Program-made: the position numbers and the translations under genes | NCBI GenBank assembly: GCA_963281155.1 | Contig: CAUJLY010000001.1 | Coordinates: 5,642,001-5,706,000, forward strand | Direction of reading: 5' to 3' | Source of the DNA: Rhabditophanes sp. KR3021 | Lineage: Eukaryota; Nematoda; Chromadorea; Rhabditida; Alloionematidae | DNA: 64,000 nucleotides | Shown here: piece by piece, positions 35,883 through 48,331 of the stretch | Numbering within the stretch: the first letter of the stretch is position 1 | Layout: every line of letters starts with the position of its first letter | The notes under the pieces: model-generated | The model's database searches: none | The model's input: only the letters and a program-made list of their open reading frames with translations | What the model was told of the DNA's origin: nothing

Positions 35883-38800
35883 TTAGTCTGAGTCCATTTC
35901 AAAATCTGAAGCAGAATTTTCTTCGTCAGAGCTAATGACAACCTTCGATTTTTTCGCAGCAGCTCGTTTTGGAACATTTCTTGAACTTTGAGGTTCTTCG
36001 TCAGAGTCAATAGCTTTTTTCTTTGGCGCAGCTCTTTTTGGAACATTTCTTGAACTTTGAGGTTCTTCATCAGAGTCAATGACTTTTCTCTTTGGCGCAG
36101 CTTTTTTCGGGGTAGTCTTTTTTTTCTCAACAGCCTTCTTTTTAGGTACAACTTTCTTTGAATTAGGTTTTTCTTCGTCCCCAGACATATTACATTTTTT
36201 CTTTGCAGGCGCTACATTTTTAGACGCAGCTTTCTCGGGGAAGGTTTTTTCTTAGTTGGTCCTTCGTCATCCGAATCTGAGTCAATTTCAACGACAGGGA
36301 TACTTTTTGCTGCAGCTCTTTTGGCAGCCGTTCTTTTATCAGTATCTTCAAAATCAGACAACTCGTCAGTGTCCTCGCTTTCATTATTCTTGGTGGATTT
36401 TTTATTTTCCCTAGGCGTCTTAATTACAAATGCAGTGATATCTCCATCATTTTTAACCTCCTTAACAGGCTTCTCTTTCTTTGGAGCTTTTTTTCCTTCT
36501 TAGCTTTTTCTTCGTATTTCTCTTTGTAAGCTTTGATGTCAGGGGCGATATTTATCCCTCTTGGGTCAGGTTTGAAATCAGCAGCTGCAGCAGCTCCACC
36601 ACGCTTACTTTTAGCAGACCCAGATTCTTTTTTGAGTTTAGCTGTAGCGTCTCTGATAGCCTTCTCAATTTCAGCTTCTTCCTTGTCCTCGTGTTTCTTC
36701 AAAGCAGTCATAAATTCATCAAGATCAACTAACCACAGATCAGACCACGATTTCTTTTTGAGAGCATTCAATTCATCGAGTTTTTCCTTAGACTCTCTAA
36801 TTAGCTTATCTTTTTCTTCTTCGGACAGTTTTATTAAAGCCATTCCAACCAAATAATCGTAGTCTCCTACAGAATCCTTGGCAACAGCTTCATCGTCCTC
36901 AATATCCTCCACAACGTCCAGCTTATCTTCCTTTTCACGCCTCCTTTTCTCATCATCATTCCATTTCTTTAAAGGATCAGGCAAATAACCAAGTTCCCTC
37001 AACTTCTTGATAATTTCCACCTTCTTCACATTTTCCATCTTGATTTTCTCCCTTGATCTTGGCCATGATGAATTTGGCTTGGGCACTCAATTTATCACTT
37101 TGGGCCTGAAGCATACCTTCCAAAAAGGCCTTCCTCTCAATGTACTTCTGCTTACGACACTTAAAGAAATCCTTCATAATCTGATCGGGGGAATTGAAGC
37201 GTCTTAAGCAACCTTCAGAATCAAACAAAACCATGCTAGTCGTATTGATAATAGATTGAAGTTGGAAGACCTTATGCATGCCCTCTCTTTCAGCAGCAGC
37301 TAGTTTGTCCTCACTCATCTTAACAACGAACTTGACCGTGGAATCAGTATGGTATTCCTTGTAGTCACTGATGCTGAAGGCAGCATTTTTGTCGGGATTG
37401 TCATTCAGCTTGTCAATAACGGTTTCCTTGTACTTTTGAGTCCAGGTCTTGATGGGCAACTCGGTGATTTCGAGAGTTGTGTCGTTGATGACGGAAATAC
37501 GCCCGTTGGAAATGTATCTTCCCTCATCGAGTTTCATCATTGTTCCTTCGAACCTTCTGTACCAAGGAGCCATTACTTTCGTTTCTTCGTTGTTGATGAG
37601 CCGTCTGATGTTTGCAACCACGTCTCGTGGGTTGTAATTCGGGATTTTGGTTGACCACGCAGTTCCAATACCTTCAGCCCCATTGATCAAAATCATGGGA
37701 ACAATCGGGCAGTACCACTCAGGTTCAATGCGTTGATTTTCTTCACTCAAAAACTTGAGAACATGCTCATCTTCTTGTTTGAAGATCGTCTTGGTCAGGG
37801 GAGAAAGCTGGGTGAAAATGTAACGAGGGGAGGCAGAGTCCTTTCCTCCTTGTAACCTCGTTCCAAATTGACCGATAGGAAGTAACAAGTTAATGTTATT
37901 GCTACCAACAAAATCTTGAGCTAACCCAACAATCGTCATCATAAGAGAAACTTCCCCGTGATGATAAGCAGACATTTCCCCCACTGCCCCAGCAAGCTGA
38001 GCAACCTTCACTTCTTTCTTGTCGGCACGCTTAAAGCAAGTGAAGAGAACCTTTCTTTGGCCCGGTTTCAAACCATCCATCAAACTAGGAATCGAACGTT
38101 CGTTATCCATATTGGAGAACAGAATAAGCTCCTGGTCGATGAATTGCTTGTAACTGATACTCTTGGTATTTTCATTGTACAAGTAGACTTCCTGTTCATT
38201 AGTTAATCTTTGTCTTTTACGCTCTTCCATCCAGGAAGTCAACCACTCCTTTCTTTTTTCAACCTTAGCTTTAGCAAACGCCATTTCAATTGAAACCGAA
38301 CATTGCTCGTCGCCGTACTTGAAAGGAATGCGATGCTTAGCCATGTCAGAGAAGTATTCTTTTGCTTCCTTCGAAGTAGATGTACCCAACCCCTTGTAGT
38401 ATTTGATCTTGAATCCCTTTCCATTATTGTGGTCAGCACGCCATTTCATGTACTCAGGCAAGGAGAAGAACGAAGTAGATTTCCCATCCTTAGTAACTTT
38501 CACGATTGGAGTGATGAACTCTTCCAAGAATGTGGTTTTCAACAAGGCAGGCCAATTGTGGTGGAAGAAGTTAATCAATAATCCCTTGATATGGGAACCG
38601 TCTTGGTCCTGATCCGCCATGATCATGACTTTACCATACCTCAAAGTCTTCAAGTCTTCCTCTTTGTCGTACTTCAAGCGGTATTGCAACCCAATGATCT
38701 TGAGAAGAGCGTCGATTTCAGCATTTTCCTTGATTTGCTTATGATTAGCATCGCGGACATTCAAGAATTTTCCGCGGAGTGGAAACACACCATACTTGTC

Positions 38801-40383
38801 TCGCCCAACGACTCCCAAACCGGAGACGGCAAGAGTCTTAGCTGAATCTCCTTCCGTTAGGATGAGAGTACATAAATGGGAATTTTTGGTCCCAGCGTCA
38901 TTTGCATCATCCAACTTTGGGATCCCCTTCAATTTGTTGGTTTTCTTGGTCGAGCATTTCTTGTCAGCCTGTTCCTGTTGCTTGAACTTGACCCAAGATA
39001 AGATAGCTTCGACGACTCCACATTTAGCCGCACCTGCATGGAATTTTTCACTAACCTCAGCCTTCGAGCCAAACGACTTAGCTTGTAGAGTCATGGTTTC
39101 TTTGGTCTGAGAGTCGAAAGTAGGATTCTCGATCAGAGCATTTACGAAAAGCCACATGTGGTTCTTGACTTGGAAAGGTTTGACGGCTATTCCAGACTTG
39201 GCTCCAGCTTTCTTAGTGACCGTAGCAATAAGTTTGGAAGAAACTTGATCAGCGATGTAATCGACATGCCTTCCTCCCTTGGTCGTGGCAATCGAGTTAG
39301 CAAAAGAAACTGACTGGAAATTCTTTTCAGAGACAGTTAAAGCTACTTCCCATCGCTCGTTCACTTGCTCATAAACGAGTTTAAGAGGTTCACCATCGGG
39401 TCCCGTACAATTCTTTGTGTACAGCTCACAATACTGCTTGAATCCCGAAATTGGCAATTGACGTCCATTCAGGTACACTTTGACACCACGAGTACTTCCT
39501 GCAATATCATATGCTCTCCTGCTCATCAGGGCAACAATATCATCATCCAGCTTGTCCATTTTAAACTTCTTCAAGTCGGGAACAAAGGTAATCTTTGTGA
39601 AATCAGACCCTGAAAAGGACTCAATCTCCGCATCCTTATCCTTCGTCATATTCTTAACCCAAGTCTGCTTGAACTTCTTCTTATATTCCTTGCAAGCCGA
39701 CTCCAGAGTAAATTTAGTTGAGAAAATATTGCACAACTTCGCTCCATACCCATTTCTCCCACCAGTCACTTTCCTTTCGGAGTCATTGTAGTTTGAAGAA
39801 GTGAGTAAGGTTCCGAAGATAAGTTCAGGAACGTACATCTTTTCAACCTTGTGCATGACAACAGGAACACCCTTTCCGTTGTTGAAGATAGAGATGGAGT
39901 TGGTTTGCTGGTCGATGTCGATTTTGATGACATTCATACTTTTGTCTCGTTGCTTGTTGTCAGCCGCGTTCACTAAGATTTCATCAAAGATCTTGTAGAG
40001 GCCTGGAACATAGCTGATGTCTTTTGTCACGATCGAATCCTTGTCTTTGTCGTAGACCCACATCGTCGTCTTCTCGCAGAATTGGACTGACCCGATATAA
40101 GTATCAGGGCGGAGGAGAATGTGCTCCAGTTGTGTCTTCTTCTGGTACTGCTGTTCGATTGATGTTTTACCCCCTTTCTCGTGGGGTTTATCTATGTTCG
40201 TGAAAACATCCAAATCCTTCTTCGACAAATGCAGGGTCTTGTCATGTTGTGCTTTTTTGGTAGGAGACTTCGTGCTTGATGCCTTATTTATTTTTTTAGT
40301 TGGCGTAGGACCCTGAAAAATTGATAGTTATTATTTTTCAATGGCCAACTTACAAAATCACTCTCGCTCCCACTATCGGACAT
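35883..40383 (-). CDS. top-2: DNA topoisomerase II (three apparent frameshifts in the C-terminus)
   Basis: This is the eukaryotic type IIA topoisomerase, an ATP-driven enzyme that passes one duplex through another in replication and chromosome segregation. Exon 1 (40383-40354, MSDSGSESDF) and a 41-bp intron precede the long exon from 40312. The ATPase domain shows NNGKGVPV and GGRNGYGAKLCN. The TOPRIM domain has EGDSAK and DQDQDGSH. The catalytic Tyr lies in SASPRYIFT. The frame breaks near 37044-37047 (an A run in the coding strand), 36488-36494 (A run) and about 36231-36250. In each case the neighbouring frame continues the expected family sequence (for example IKKLRELGYLPDPLKKW). The C-terminal region is Lys/Asp/Glu-rich with a duplicated IDSDEEPQSSRNVPKRAA unit, as expected of this disordered tail. 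The breaks are most likely assembly indels. The gene ends at 35883. Confidence 0.93.
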
Positions 40384-41025
40384 TCTCAATTGTGAGTTTA
40401 AGGAACTATAAAGTATTATAATGAGTATACAAAAACAACTGAATACAAATAGAGAGTCAAAAAATTACCAAGTACATTTGCTACGATAAACGAATCAATA
40501 TGAGGCTCATCAACAACTTTAAATGTATGGTTTTGCTATTTTATGCCACTACATTTCCCGCGCTTTTTTATTAAATAGTCGGCGTTGATATGCGAAAACT
40601 CTCATGGTCTCTAAAAATGACAGATACTGGTCAAATAAATAAAATACTTACAGGTTGTTAAGGGAGTATGCAAGTTGTATATTTAGGTAAAATATAGTGA
40701 GTATGAACACAAATGTAAAACAAATTATGAATGACAAGCAAAAGTAAATTGTGATTGAAGGTTATTTAATTATACACAAACCAAAAAAATTAATTAATTA
40801 GTAATTTATAATTACAGAAGTTGCTTTATGGAAGATCAACTTTTAATATTATTTAAATCATGTGGAAGTTAGTTCATTTGACAATATATTCTATTTTAAA
40901 AATACGCCATGACTGCAATTAAGTATGTATATATTTATGCCAGATGTACTTTAAATTAACTAAATCTAACCCAGCCGATATAAATGCATGAATATGTTTA
41001 TATTGAGAACAAGCGATGTATGGTT
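40384..41025. other. Intergenic region between top-2 and U2 snRNA
   Basis: This 640-bp region separates the top-2 start (minus strand) from the U2 snRNA (plus strand), so it must carry both promoters. A proximal element for the snRNA is expected within about 70 bases of 41026, but I cannot define its consensus in this species. Confidence 0.5.
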
Positions 41026-41204
41026 ATCGCTTCTCGAGCTTTTTAGCTCAGATCAAAGTGTAGTATCTGTTCTTTACTGTTTCATCGCAGTAAAATCCTC
41101 TACGAGGATTATGTGATTGAACTATTTTTGGGACTTGAATGTTTCTGGGCTTGCTCAAATCATTCGTTGGTCGGTCTAGTCTTGCACCTCTGCTAGACTC
41201 GGCC
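41026..41204 (+). ncRNA. U2 spliceosomal snRNA
   Basis: The 5' end ATCGCTTCTCGAGCTTTTTA and the following AGATCAAAGTGTAGTATCTG match the almost invariant 5' part of U2. The branch-point recognition sequence GTAGTA is at 41060-41065. Stem IIa/IIb-like hairpins follow (ATCCTCTACGAGGAT). An Sm site (ATTTTTG) lies at 41124-41130. A 3' hairpin is formed by GTCTAG and CTAGAC around 41174-41198. Size (about 180 nt) and order of elements agree with metazoan U2. The exact 3' end is estimated. The RNA pairs with intron branch points in the major spliceosome. Confidence 0.93.
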
Positions 41205-42940
41205 TAAATTAATAACCACGTAAAATACATTTTAAGTCCATATAATTTCAAAAGAGTGGATATGTTATATAGGAAGCTCGAAAACAATATAAAATACTAA
41301 AAAATGTTGTAGCAGTACTATTAGAAACATCAAAAATAATTTAACCATAATATGTATACCACCATATGAAAGTAAATACTTGGAAGATGGTACTTAACGA
41401 TATAATGCCATAACATTTTGATTATAGAACAATGATCCTTTTACCGTCAGGATTAAAACACTACAAATGTTCCATATATTTAAAAAAGAAAAACAAATTA
41501 ATAAGGTTTTAACTACAAAATATGCATAACTTTCATAAACGAATTCAACAAATACTGAAGTTTTATAGAAATTGCAATTCCAAAGGACTCCATACACATA
41601 CAAATACTTTAAAACGATATTGAACTCATAAAATCAATTCCTCCAAATATTGAAAATTTTATTTAAAATTATGTTTACTTAAGATATTTATTTTAGCAGT
41701 TCTTGCTAGTTCTTAAGAATAAATTTTTTAAATATATTATCATTCAAATTATAAAGTTTACAAATAGATTACTAATTATGTTGTGTGGTTATCAATTAGA
41801 ACGATTTATTAAGAATACACAAAGGGTATTAACATATGAATCAAGTAAGGGAAAATGTGTGCCATTGTTCTTATTCAACAAATCAACTTCATTTATTTAG
41901 CCTGCCCAATCATATTTATCAACATATTTGATATATTTAATATATTTGTTCCCATGTATTATGTATATCTTGAAACAACTGCCTCCATTAATTATTCTTT
42001 GTATAAAAAATGTATTACAGCATCACCAAAATGTTTATATTGTAAGAAGGTGACAATATCAGTGCCATTATTTTGTGCAATTAATATGGAGTGCGATCGT
42101 ATTTGCCAGTAAAAATTGGCAAGCAGAGACATCATTACAATAAGACACTACAAATAATTCCTTGATAGCTGCTTACGTTCGTGGCATTGTTCTATAAATG
42201 ATCTATGCGAGCATCTATCTACAACTTATTGTGCATTGCATGAGTATTATACTTTTTTATCAATTACATTTTAATTATGCTGATCCTCAACTTGCCTATG
42301 TTTGATTTCTGAGATTAAGTCCGAGAACAATAATAGATAAGATTAGGTTATCATGTCGTAATTTGTGCGTGTAGATTGCTAAGGTGAATTCAAAAGCGTG
42401 CCAAATAAAATTGATTTGAACCAGATATTTGTTATACGCCATCTACACCAAGCTACATGGACTTTTAATCACAAAATGAAAACGATTTAATGTTCTAGCT
42501 CTCTGCTTTACTTACAATTTAATTGTCCTTACAACTCCCGCGCACCCAAACTTGAGCATAAGGACACATCTCATCCAATTTTGGTTATATAATAAAGTTG
42601 ATCTTGATTGTGGACAGACATATTCTGAGCAGTATAAGGATTTGGCAATGTTGTCAGAACGATCTGTCCTAACTTTATGAGCGCCCTCCGCTTTTTAAAC
42701 CGAACGTTCATCATGTGGATTGTTGTCCATGTTTACGCAATGGCTGGGTTTTGTCAACATGCCGTTGTCATCAAGCCTATTCGTAGGAGGTGTAATCTAT
42801 CGACTACGCAACAAGTCTCTATTAAAGTTTCCCATTTGTATTTATTGTAATTCGTGTTCTTTGCTATCTGATTTAATTATTTATTGTTAATTTAATTATA
42901 ATTTAATTATAATTTACCGATATTTTGTAGGATAGTAACA
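41205..42940. other. Intergenic region upstream of the ZSWIM3-like gene
   Basis: No coding sequence is convincing here. The stretch 42640-42800 is less AT-rich than its surroundings and could be the promoter or first exon of the next gene. An acceptor-like ttttgtag at 42922-42929 lies shortly before its ATG, so a spliced 5' UTR or spliced leader is possible. Confidence 0.45.
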
Positions 42941-44758
42941 ATGCAGCATCTCGAAACTGGAGAAACAAATAAGCCTATGTGGAGCACTTTTATGGCATTA
43001 GCTGCCAATGTCATGCAAGAAAAGGTGAAAGAAGAATCAGAAGAACATGAACATACAAGGTCTTCCTCAACATACTCAACAGAAAGTGATAGTGAAGCAT
43101 CTTCGGTGGTTTCCTCATCAATCAGCCCATCACCGGTACAAATTAAGAGTGAAATTTCGAAAATTACTGATAAAAATGCAAAACAGGCATTTAGTGGCCT
43201 TGATTCATCGAATTTACTTAAACCAATTCCAATCGTTAATCTCGCTGTTGATAGTAGTATTTCAAATTCAAAGTTACCGGAATTGCTTCTAACATATCAA
43301 CGCAACTATGGGGTTGGGTCCCTTGAAAATTTAGATATTGGGATCGGACAACTGAAACAAATAAGTGGTTCGATTCCGAGTCAGAAAGAGTATGAAACTT
43401 TTAATTCGAGCTTGGATAAATCGAAGGAAGAAATTACAAATAAGAAAGAAATTACTCCTATGGAGCTTAAAGAGAAAGTACGGCAAAGTACTTGCACCAG
43501 TGGAAGTAGTAGGCCTGGTTCAACTGCTTCTGACGATTCTTCTCCATTTGATGTCATCGAGCTTGGTGCCAAATTTCGAAATTATGCCGATTTTATTCGT
43601 GTATTAGATGCCTGGAAAGAGGAAAATTTTCACCCCTTTCGGACTGCATCTTCTGACATCTTCCGGGAAGCTGATGGAAAAACAAGGGAAGAGACTTTTA
43701 AGTTTCGTTACATCGTTTTTCACTGTGTCCACTACGGCAAGCCAAGGAAAAGAGGTAAGTATAAAAGCAATATCAACAAACAAAGTATCGCTATTTTTTT
43801 TGAATAGTTTCTGATTAGGATACATTTTCAAAATTAACCATCTCACTTATCTTGCTGGATCTTTTATAATTAGATTTCTAAATTTCAAGATCGATGGCGG
43901 TAGTCATTAATTAGTTACTAAGAATTACTATCAGCTTTTCTAAATGCTGAATTAGTGAGTATTTTTACAATAACGGGAAGTATGAATTGCCTCCGGAAAA
44001 TGCATTTCAATTCCTAACTTACATATTTATAATAAGTCATTGCAGGAGAAGGGAAGCGCCCCAACCAATCATACCTCAGCTGTGGATGCCGTGCAAGTTT
44101 GAGAGTGAATTACCAGCAAGGTGAAAACGTCTTAAGGATTACCAGCTTGAACACCGACCATGAAGGAAGACATCCGGTTACTAAGGAACATTTTAGCAAA
44201 CTCAATACTAAAAGAAGAAAAATGTCTTCAGGAGATCAAACTCTTACAAATACTGATGAACCAAAGGCAAAAAGGAGAAAAAGTGCCTCAGTAGTTAGTT
44301 GTTGTGAAAAGAAATTGTGCCTAGATGAGGAAAATGACGATGCAGCAGTTGATTTATCTGCAGTCAATGGAAGCGGTAATAATACGTTGAATTTAACTGG
44401 AGAACAGACAGTGAACTTGCAACAGGGGCAATTAATGAGTTTGCAACAGGAGCAATTAATGAATCTGATCAAGAACATTAAGGAAAATGCTAATATGCCC
44501 GCTCTTATTAATCCAGCTCCTAATTTGTACAATTATCAACAACAACTGGCTGTTTTGCAAAATTTTCATGCAATGCAATCGAACTTGGTCCAAAAACCTT
44601 ATTTGCCCCCCTTCATGGTGCCCCAAGGACCTCAATTTGGTATGCCTCAATGGGCTTACCAAGCCCCTCCGTTTAATAACTTTTTGTTCCAACAACCACA
44701 CAATTTCAATTTGAATTCATTGTCTAAAATGGGTAAAGACGGCAAACCATTTCTTTGA
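42941..44758 (+). CDS. ZSWIM3/FAR1-like DNA-binding domain protein
   Basis: Two exons (42941-43754 and 44046-44758) join in phase for 508 residues. The first 190 residues are Ser-rich and disordered. From about 205 comes a domain with FELGxxF-like FDVIELGAKFRNYADFIRV, a FKFRYIVFHCVHYGKPR strand, then the CGCRASLRVNY and ITSLNTDHEGRHP segments. This Cys/His pattern resembles the N-terminal domain of ZSWIM1/ZSWIM3 and, more distantly, FAR1/MULE-type DNA-binding domains. The second exon adds basic clusters (AKRRKS) suitable for nuclear import and a Gln/Asn/Pro-rich tail. No SWIM finger or transposase core is present, so this may be a domesticated DNA-binding protein. I infer a nuclear transcription regulator. 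Confidence 0.6.
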
Positions 44759-44891
44759 GAAGTAATCGTACGCGATAATCTTTTATTTAATATTTTCAAT
44801 AAATTAACTGTAATATCAAATTTACTAGTACAACTAAAAAGCCATTGTTAAATGCAATTCAAGTCAACCTGTAAACTGGCCTAAAAATTAA

Positions 44892-45030
44892 AAGCCAGCT
44901 CACAAAAAATAAAGCCAGTTCACAAAAAATAAAGCCAGCTCACAAAAAATAAAGCCAGCTCACAAAAAATAAAAGTCAGCTCACAAAAAATAAAAGCCAG
45001 GCCACAAAAAATAAAAGCCAGTCCAGTTGT
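44892..45030. repeat. Minisatellite, about 21-bp unit, seven copies
   Basis: The unit caaaaaataaagccagctca is repeated about seven times with small changes (agccagttca, agtcagctca, agccaggcca). It lies inside the left part of the inverted-repeat element and probably arose by expansion of its subterminal motif. Confidence 0.85.
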
Positions 45031-45168
45031 GGCTTTTTTTAAATAATCAGGTGTACGCCAGAAAGCAACATACTACAAAATTAATAAATCCTTAACAAAG
45101 TTATAATTTTTTGATTCAAAACAAACAATAAAGAACCATAACATTTGCATTTTTAGAAAACTGTTAAT

Positions 45169-45384
45169 TCAATTTTGTGTATCCATCATCAATTTTGAAA
45201 CGGTATCTTGGCTTAGAGATTGTTTCTTATTCGTTATTAATCTTTTCAACTTCAAAAATATCTTTCCACCGAAGCCGATGGGGTGCAAAGCGTCTCCATA
45301 GCTTATTTGGATATCAGCGGGTATTTTGATTTGTTGGATACCCAGAAATTGACGAGGCTCAATTAATTTATCGCTTCTGGACAC
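45169..45384 (-). other. Short open frame inside the repeat island
   Basis: Seventy-one codons read as plausible protein (MSRSDKLIEPRQFLGIQQIK at the start). The frame lies inside the inverted-repeat element. I recognise no family. It may be the remains of an internal gene captured by the element. Confidence 0.25.
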
Positions 45385-45535
45385 AAGGGTATAGTTTCGT
45401 TTCAGAAAAACCTATTATGGCTTCATATGTGGCTTCTTGGGCATGGGATATAAAAGCCAGGCCAGGCCATTTTAAAATATAAATAATCAGGTCAATCCAG
45501 TTTACAGGGCTGATTCAAATGCATTTTTTTATTTA

Positions 45536-45662
45536 GTTATATTTATTTGTACTTATTTATATTTATTCATATTTATTTGTACTTATTTATATTTATTCAT
45601 ATTTATTTGTACTTATTCATATTTATTTGTACTTATTCATATTTATTTGTATTTATTCATTG
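45536..45662. repeat. AT-rich tandem repeat
   Basis: Five to six units of about 20-28 bp based on atatttatttgtacttattc follow the right end of the inverted-repeat element. Confidence 0.8.
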
Positions 45663-45665
45663 TTT

Positions 45666-46105
45666 AGCCAAAATAGCTTCAGCAATACTTTTATCACTGA
45701 TGTCGGGAATTCCATGAAGAACGTTTTCACAGGCTTCTTTAACTTTGTTAATGATGAATTGGTAGATAAAGAAGAGGATCCTTTTCGCCAAATTATAGCT
45801 AAAAAAGAAAGTTAGCAAAATCAACAAGAAGATCAATGACAGTTTCTGCTTTAAAAAATTTGTTGGTAGATTATTTTGAAAATGAAAACTTAAAAGAAGA
45901 AGCTATGGAATATTGGAAAAATTTTAAATCAAAGAATTTTTCGTACTTTGTTTTATTATTTCTATATATGCCAGCTATCACGGCTGCAGTTAAAAGGTTA
46001 TTTTCTGTGTCTAAATTAGAAACATCTGATCTAAAAAATAGGACATCTGAAAAGCTTTTGTCAACCAAAATGTTTTTAAGGACATTTAATAAGTGGGAGA
46101 AGTAA
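45666..46105 (+). pseudogene. hAT transposase C-terminal remnant
   Basis: The frame at 45836-46105 ends with a typical hAT dimerisation region: EYWKNFKS, then LYMPAITAAVKRLFSVSK (the family signature is P-x-S/T-AA-x-E/K-R-x-FS), then LKNRTSEKLLSTKMFLR. A preceding frame (45627-45815) with TDVGNSMKNVFTGFF and VDKEEDPF may be an earlier part of the same protein, separated by a stop. The catalytic core is absent, so it is inactive. Confidence 0.7.
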
Positions 46106-46769
46106 TAATATTTTTAATTTATCAAATATTAAAAAATAGTCACTTTTAATGGCAGAAATACATCGGAAAATGTTCTATTATATAAAATTTGTAAATTATT
46201 GAGTTCGGGATAAGAATTTCTAATATAGGCCACTTATGTCTAAACATGAATTAAACAATAACATTAAGCTTTTTAGCGTTAGAGGCATTGAGTAGATTAT
46301 CATGGCAGCTAATTCGAATTGATGATCATTATTATTAATTCCAAAATATAGCTACAAATTTAGAATAGTTTTCAGTATTGAAATACATTTATTTTCATTG
46401 GATCTGATAAAACCTAGACGTTGAAACAGACGCATATGTTTGTGTTATTAAAATATTTGAACCGTGATTTATATTACGTTGCTTGTAGTAGCTTTGATGC
46501 AAGAAATATACTTTGTTATTTGTTTATATATACTGGTATGTAATCTGTTCAGGTTTAACCATGCATTTTAACATACGTAGTGTAATATAATAAATCAAAA
46601 TTATCATTGTATTCTCCAATTAATTTTATTAAAGGTCTTCTTTCCAACAACACAAATCGACTTTTCCATTCAAAATAAAGTTTTGAAACCAAATTAGCAT
46701 GTTCGATTTTAATCATATCGAGATATTACTAATTTTTCTACATAATTTTATAAATTACCTATTTAAGAA
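46106..46769. other. Intergenic AT-rich sequence
   Basis: Nothing recognisable was found. The downstream RBR gene starts at 46770 without a visible TATA box. Confidence 0.5.
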
Positions 46770-48331
46770 ATGGAGTCAGATGAAGAAGATTGGGGTTGGG
46801 ATAATCTTGATGCACCTTCTGAAGATAGTGATGATTCTATTGTGATTGAAAACAAGCGAGAAGATAACATAAACAGAACAACGGTGATTTCGTCTTCAGC
46901 TTGCAAAGTAATGTGTTTAAACGATGTTTATAAGGAAATGATATTTTGTATTAATCAAGTTTCCCAACATATTACCATTGCTCGTTCCGCCATTAAAACA
47001 TTGTTAGTGAATAACAAATGGGATGCTGATATAATTATAAACAAACGTTTTCAATTCGATTTGATTGAGGATTTTCTTTTTAATGAATGTATTGACATTT
47101 TTAAAGCTCTACAAGACGCAGAGTTCACAGCAACGGAGGGAGAGTGTGAAGTATGCTGTTGTGAAGGTACATTACTTGCATTACCTTGTGGGCATGGCTT
47201 TGATAAAGAATGTTGGAAGCAAGCAACAATTCAGAAAGTAAAATCAACGGGAAATACAAACATTGAATGTCAACAAGATAAGTGTACAATGAATGTACCA
47301 GAAGATCTGTTGCTTACTTTATTTGATGAAGATTCTCAAAATGAGGATGAAAAAAACGTCATCCAATTGATTCAGGGTCAAGCTGTACAAGATTTTGTTA
47401 AAGCGAACAAATATATTACTAAATGTAATGGTGGAAGTTGTAAGAATACGTACATTAAATTTGGACTTAAGTTTGATGGACCAGCTAGATGTCAGTGTTC
47501 TAATAGATTTTGCTGCGATTGTGGAGAATTTTACCATTTTCCGCTAACCTGTGAATTATTAAAAATCTTTAGAAAGTATGACGATAAAGAAACAAAGGAT
47601 GAACTCGCGACTCTTAATTTACTGCTCCAATCCACAAGAGATTGCCCTTCTTGCGAATTCACAATTGAAAAAATCAGTGGTTGTAACCATATTACTTGTC
47701 GCAAGTGTAGGCATGAATTTTGTTGGTTATGTTTAACTCCATGTAAGTTTAAATTAATTTTTAAAATTTACAAATTTATGTATGATTAGGGACTCAAAGT
47801 AGAGGGAGTCACAATTGTGATATAACAAATGCCAAAAGTTACAAGGACAGGATAGCTAAACAATCTAGACTCAGCATAAATGCAAAGAAATATGAAATTG
47901 CCTTGGCAAAGTACAATAATCATCGTGTTGGCAAGTATTACGAAACATTAATTAATGAAGCCGTCCAAAAAATGAATGGAAATGGTAATTTAAGTGTGTT
48001 TAATATTTTGCCTAAACTTTATTCAACACAACAAGATGCCCGTCATTTGGCTATGTGTTCCTATGCATTCTTATTTTTCGTTGAAGATGATGAGGAGATT
48101 TTACCATTTATCAAGTTGCAATTAACTTCTTTGGAAAGTATTATTGATTTCAACTCGGGGCTAATGAACGAAATCTCACAGCAAGTCAATCCAAATATTA
48201 GTTGCGACGATGTTGCTAATAAAATTGCAGCTGTAACTAAGATTATGGATATTCTAGAAGATATCATAAAATCACACAAAGACGCTCAATCATTTAGATA
48301 TTGTAAAATTGTTAGAGATTACGATGTTTGA
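46770..48331 (+). CDS. Ariadne-type RBR E3 ubiquitin-protein ligase
   Basis: Two exons (46770-47742 and 47790-48331) join in phase for 504 residues. The acidic N-terminus (DEEDWGWDN) and a UBA-like segment (about 70-95) precede RING1 (Cys126-Cys172), the IBR domain (about 206-263) and RING2 (292-321: CPSC, then GCNHITC, then HEFCWLC). The presumed catalytic Cys is Cys310 in HITC, which forms the thioester with ubiquitin after transfer from the E2. The C-terminal 180 residues are helical and match the length of the Ariadne domain, which autoinhibits the ligase. The last zinc-binding loop resumes after the intron with WGTQSRGSHNC. Length agrees with HHARI/ARI-1-like proteins. Confidence 0.88.

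Larger units (their letters stand above)
44850..45526. mobile_element. Non-autonomous element with inverted repeats
   Basis: A perfect 12-bp inverted pair, CCTGTAAACTGG (44868-44879) and CCAGTTTACAGG (45497-45508), sits inside longer imperfect inverted ends of about 30 bp (both start aaatgca when read inwards). Both ends carry subterminal repeats of the agccagg and aaataatcagg type. The adjacent hAT transposase remnant suggests a hAT-derived miniature element. I could not define the target-site duplication. Confidence 0.5.

Noticed and set aside
37349..40316. Numerous plus-strand frames of 60-104 codons
   Set aside because: They are all shadows of the topoisomerase II coding sequence, which is less AT-rich and so has fewer stops in other frames.
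44892..45030. Regularly spaced repeats resembling a CRISPR array
   Set aside because: The units are directly adjacent with no unique spacers, and the genome is eukaryotic. This is a minisatellite.
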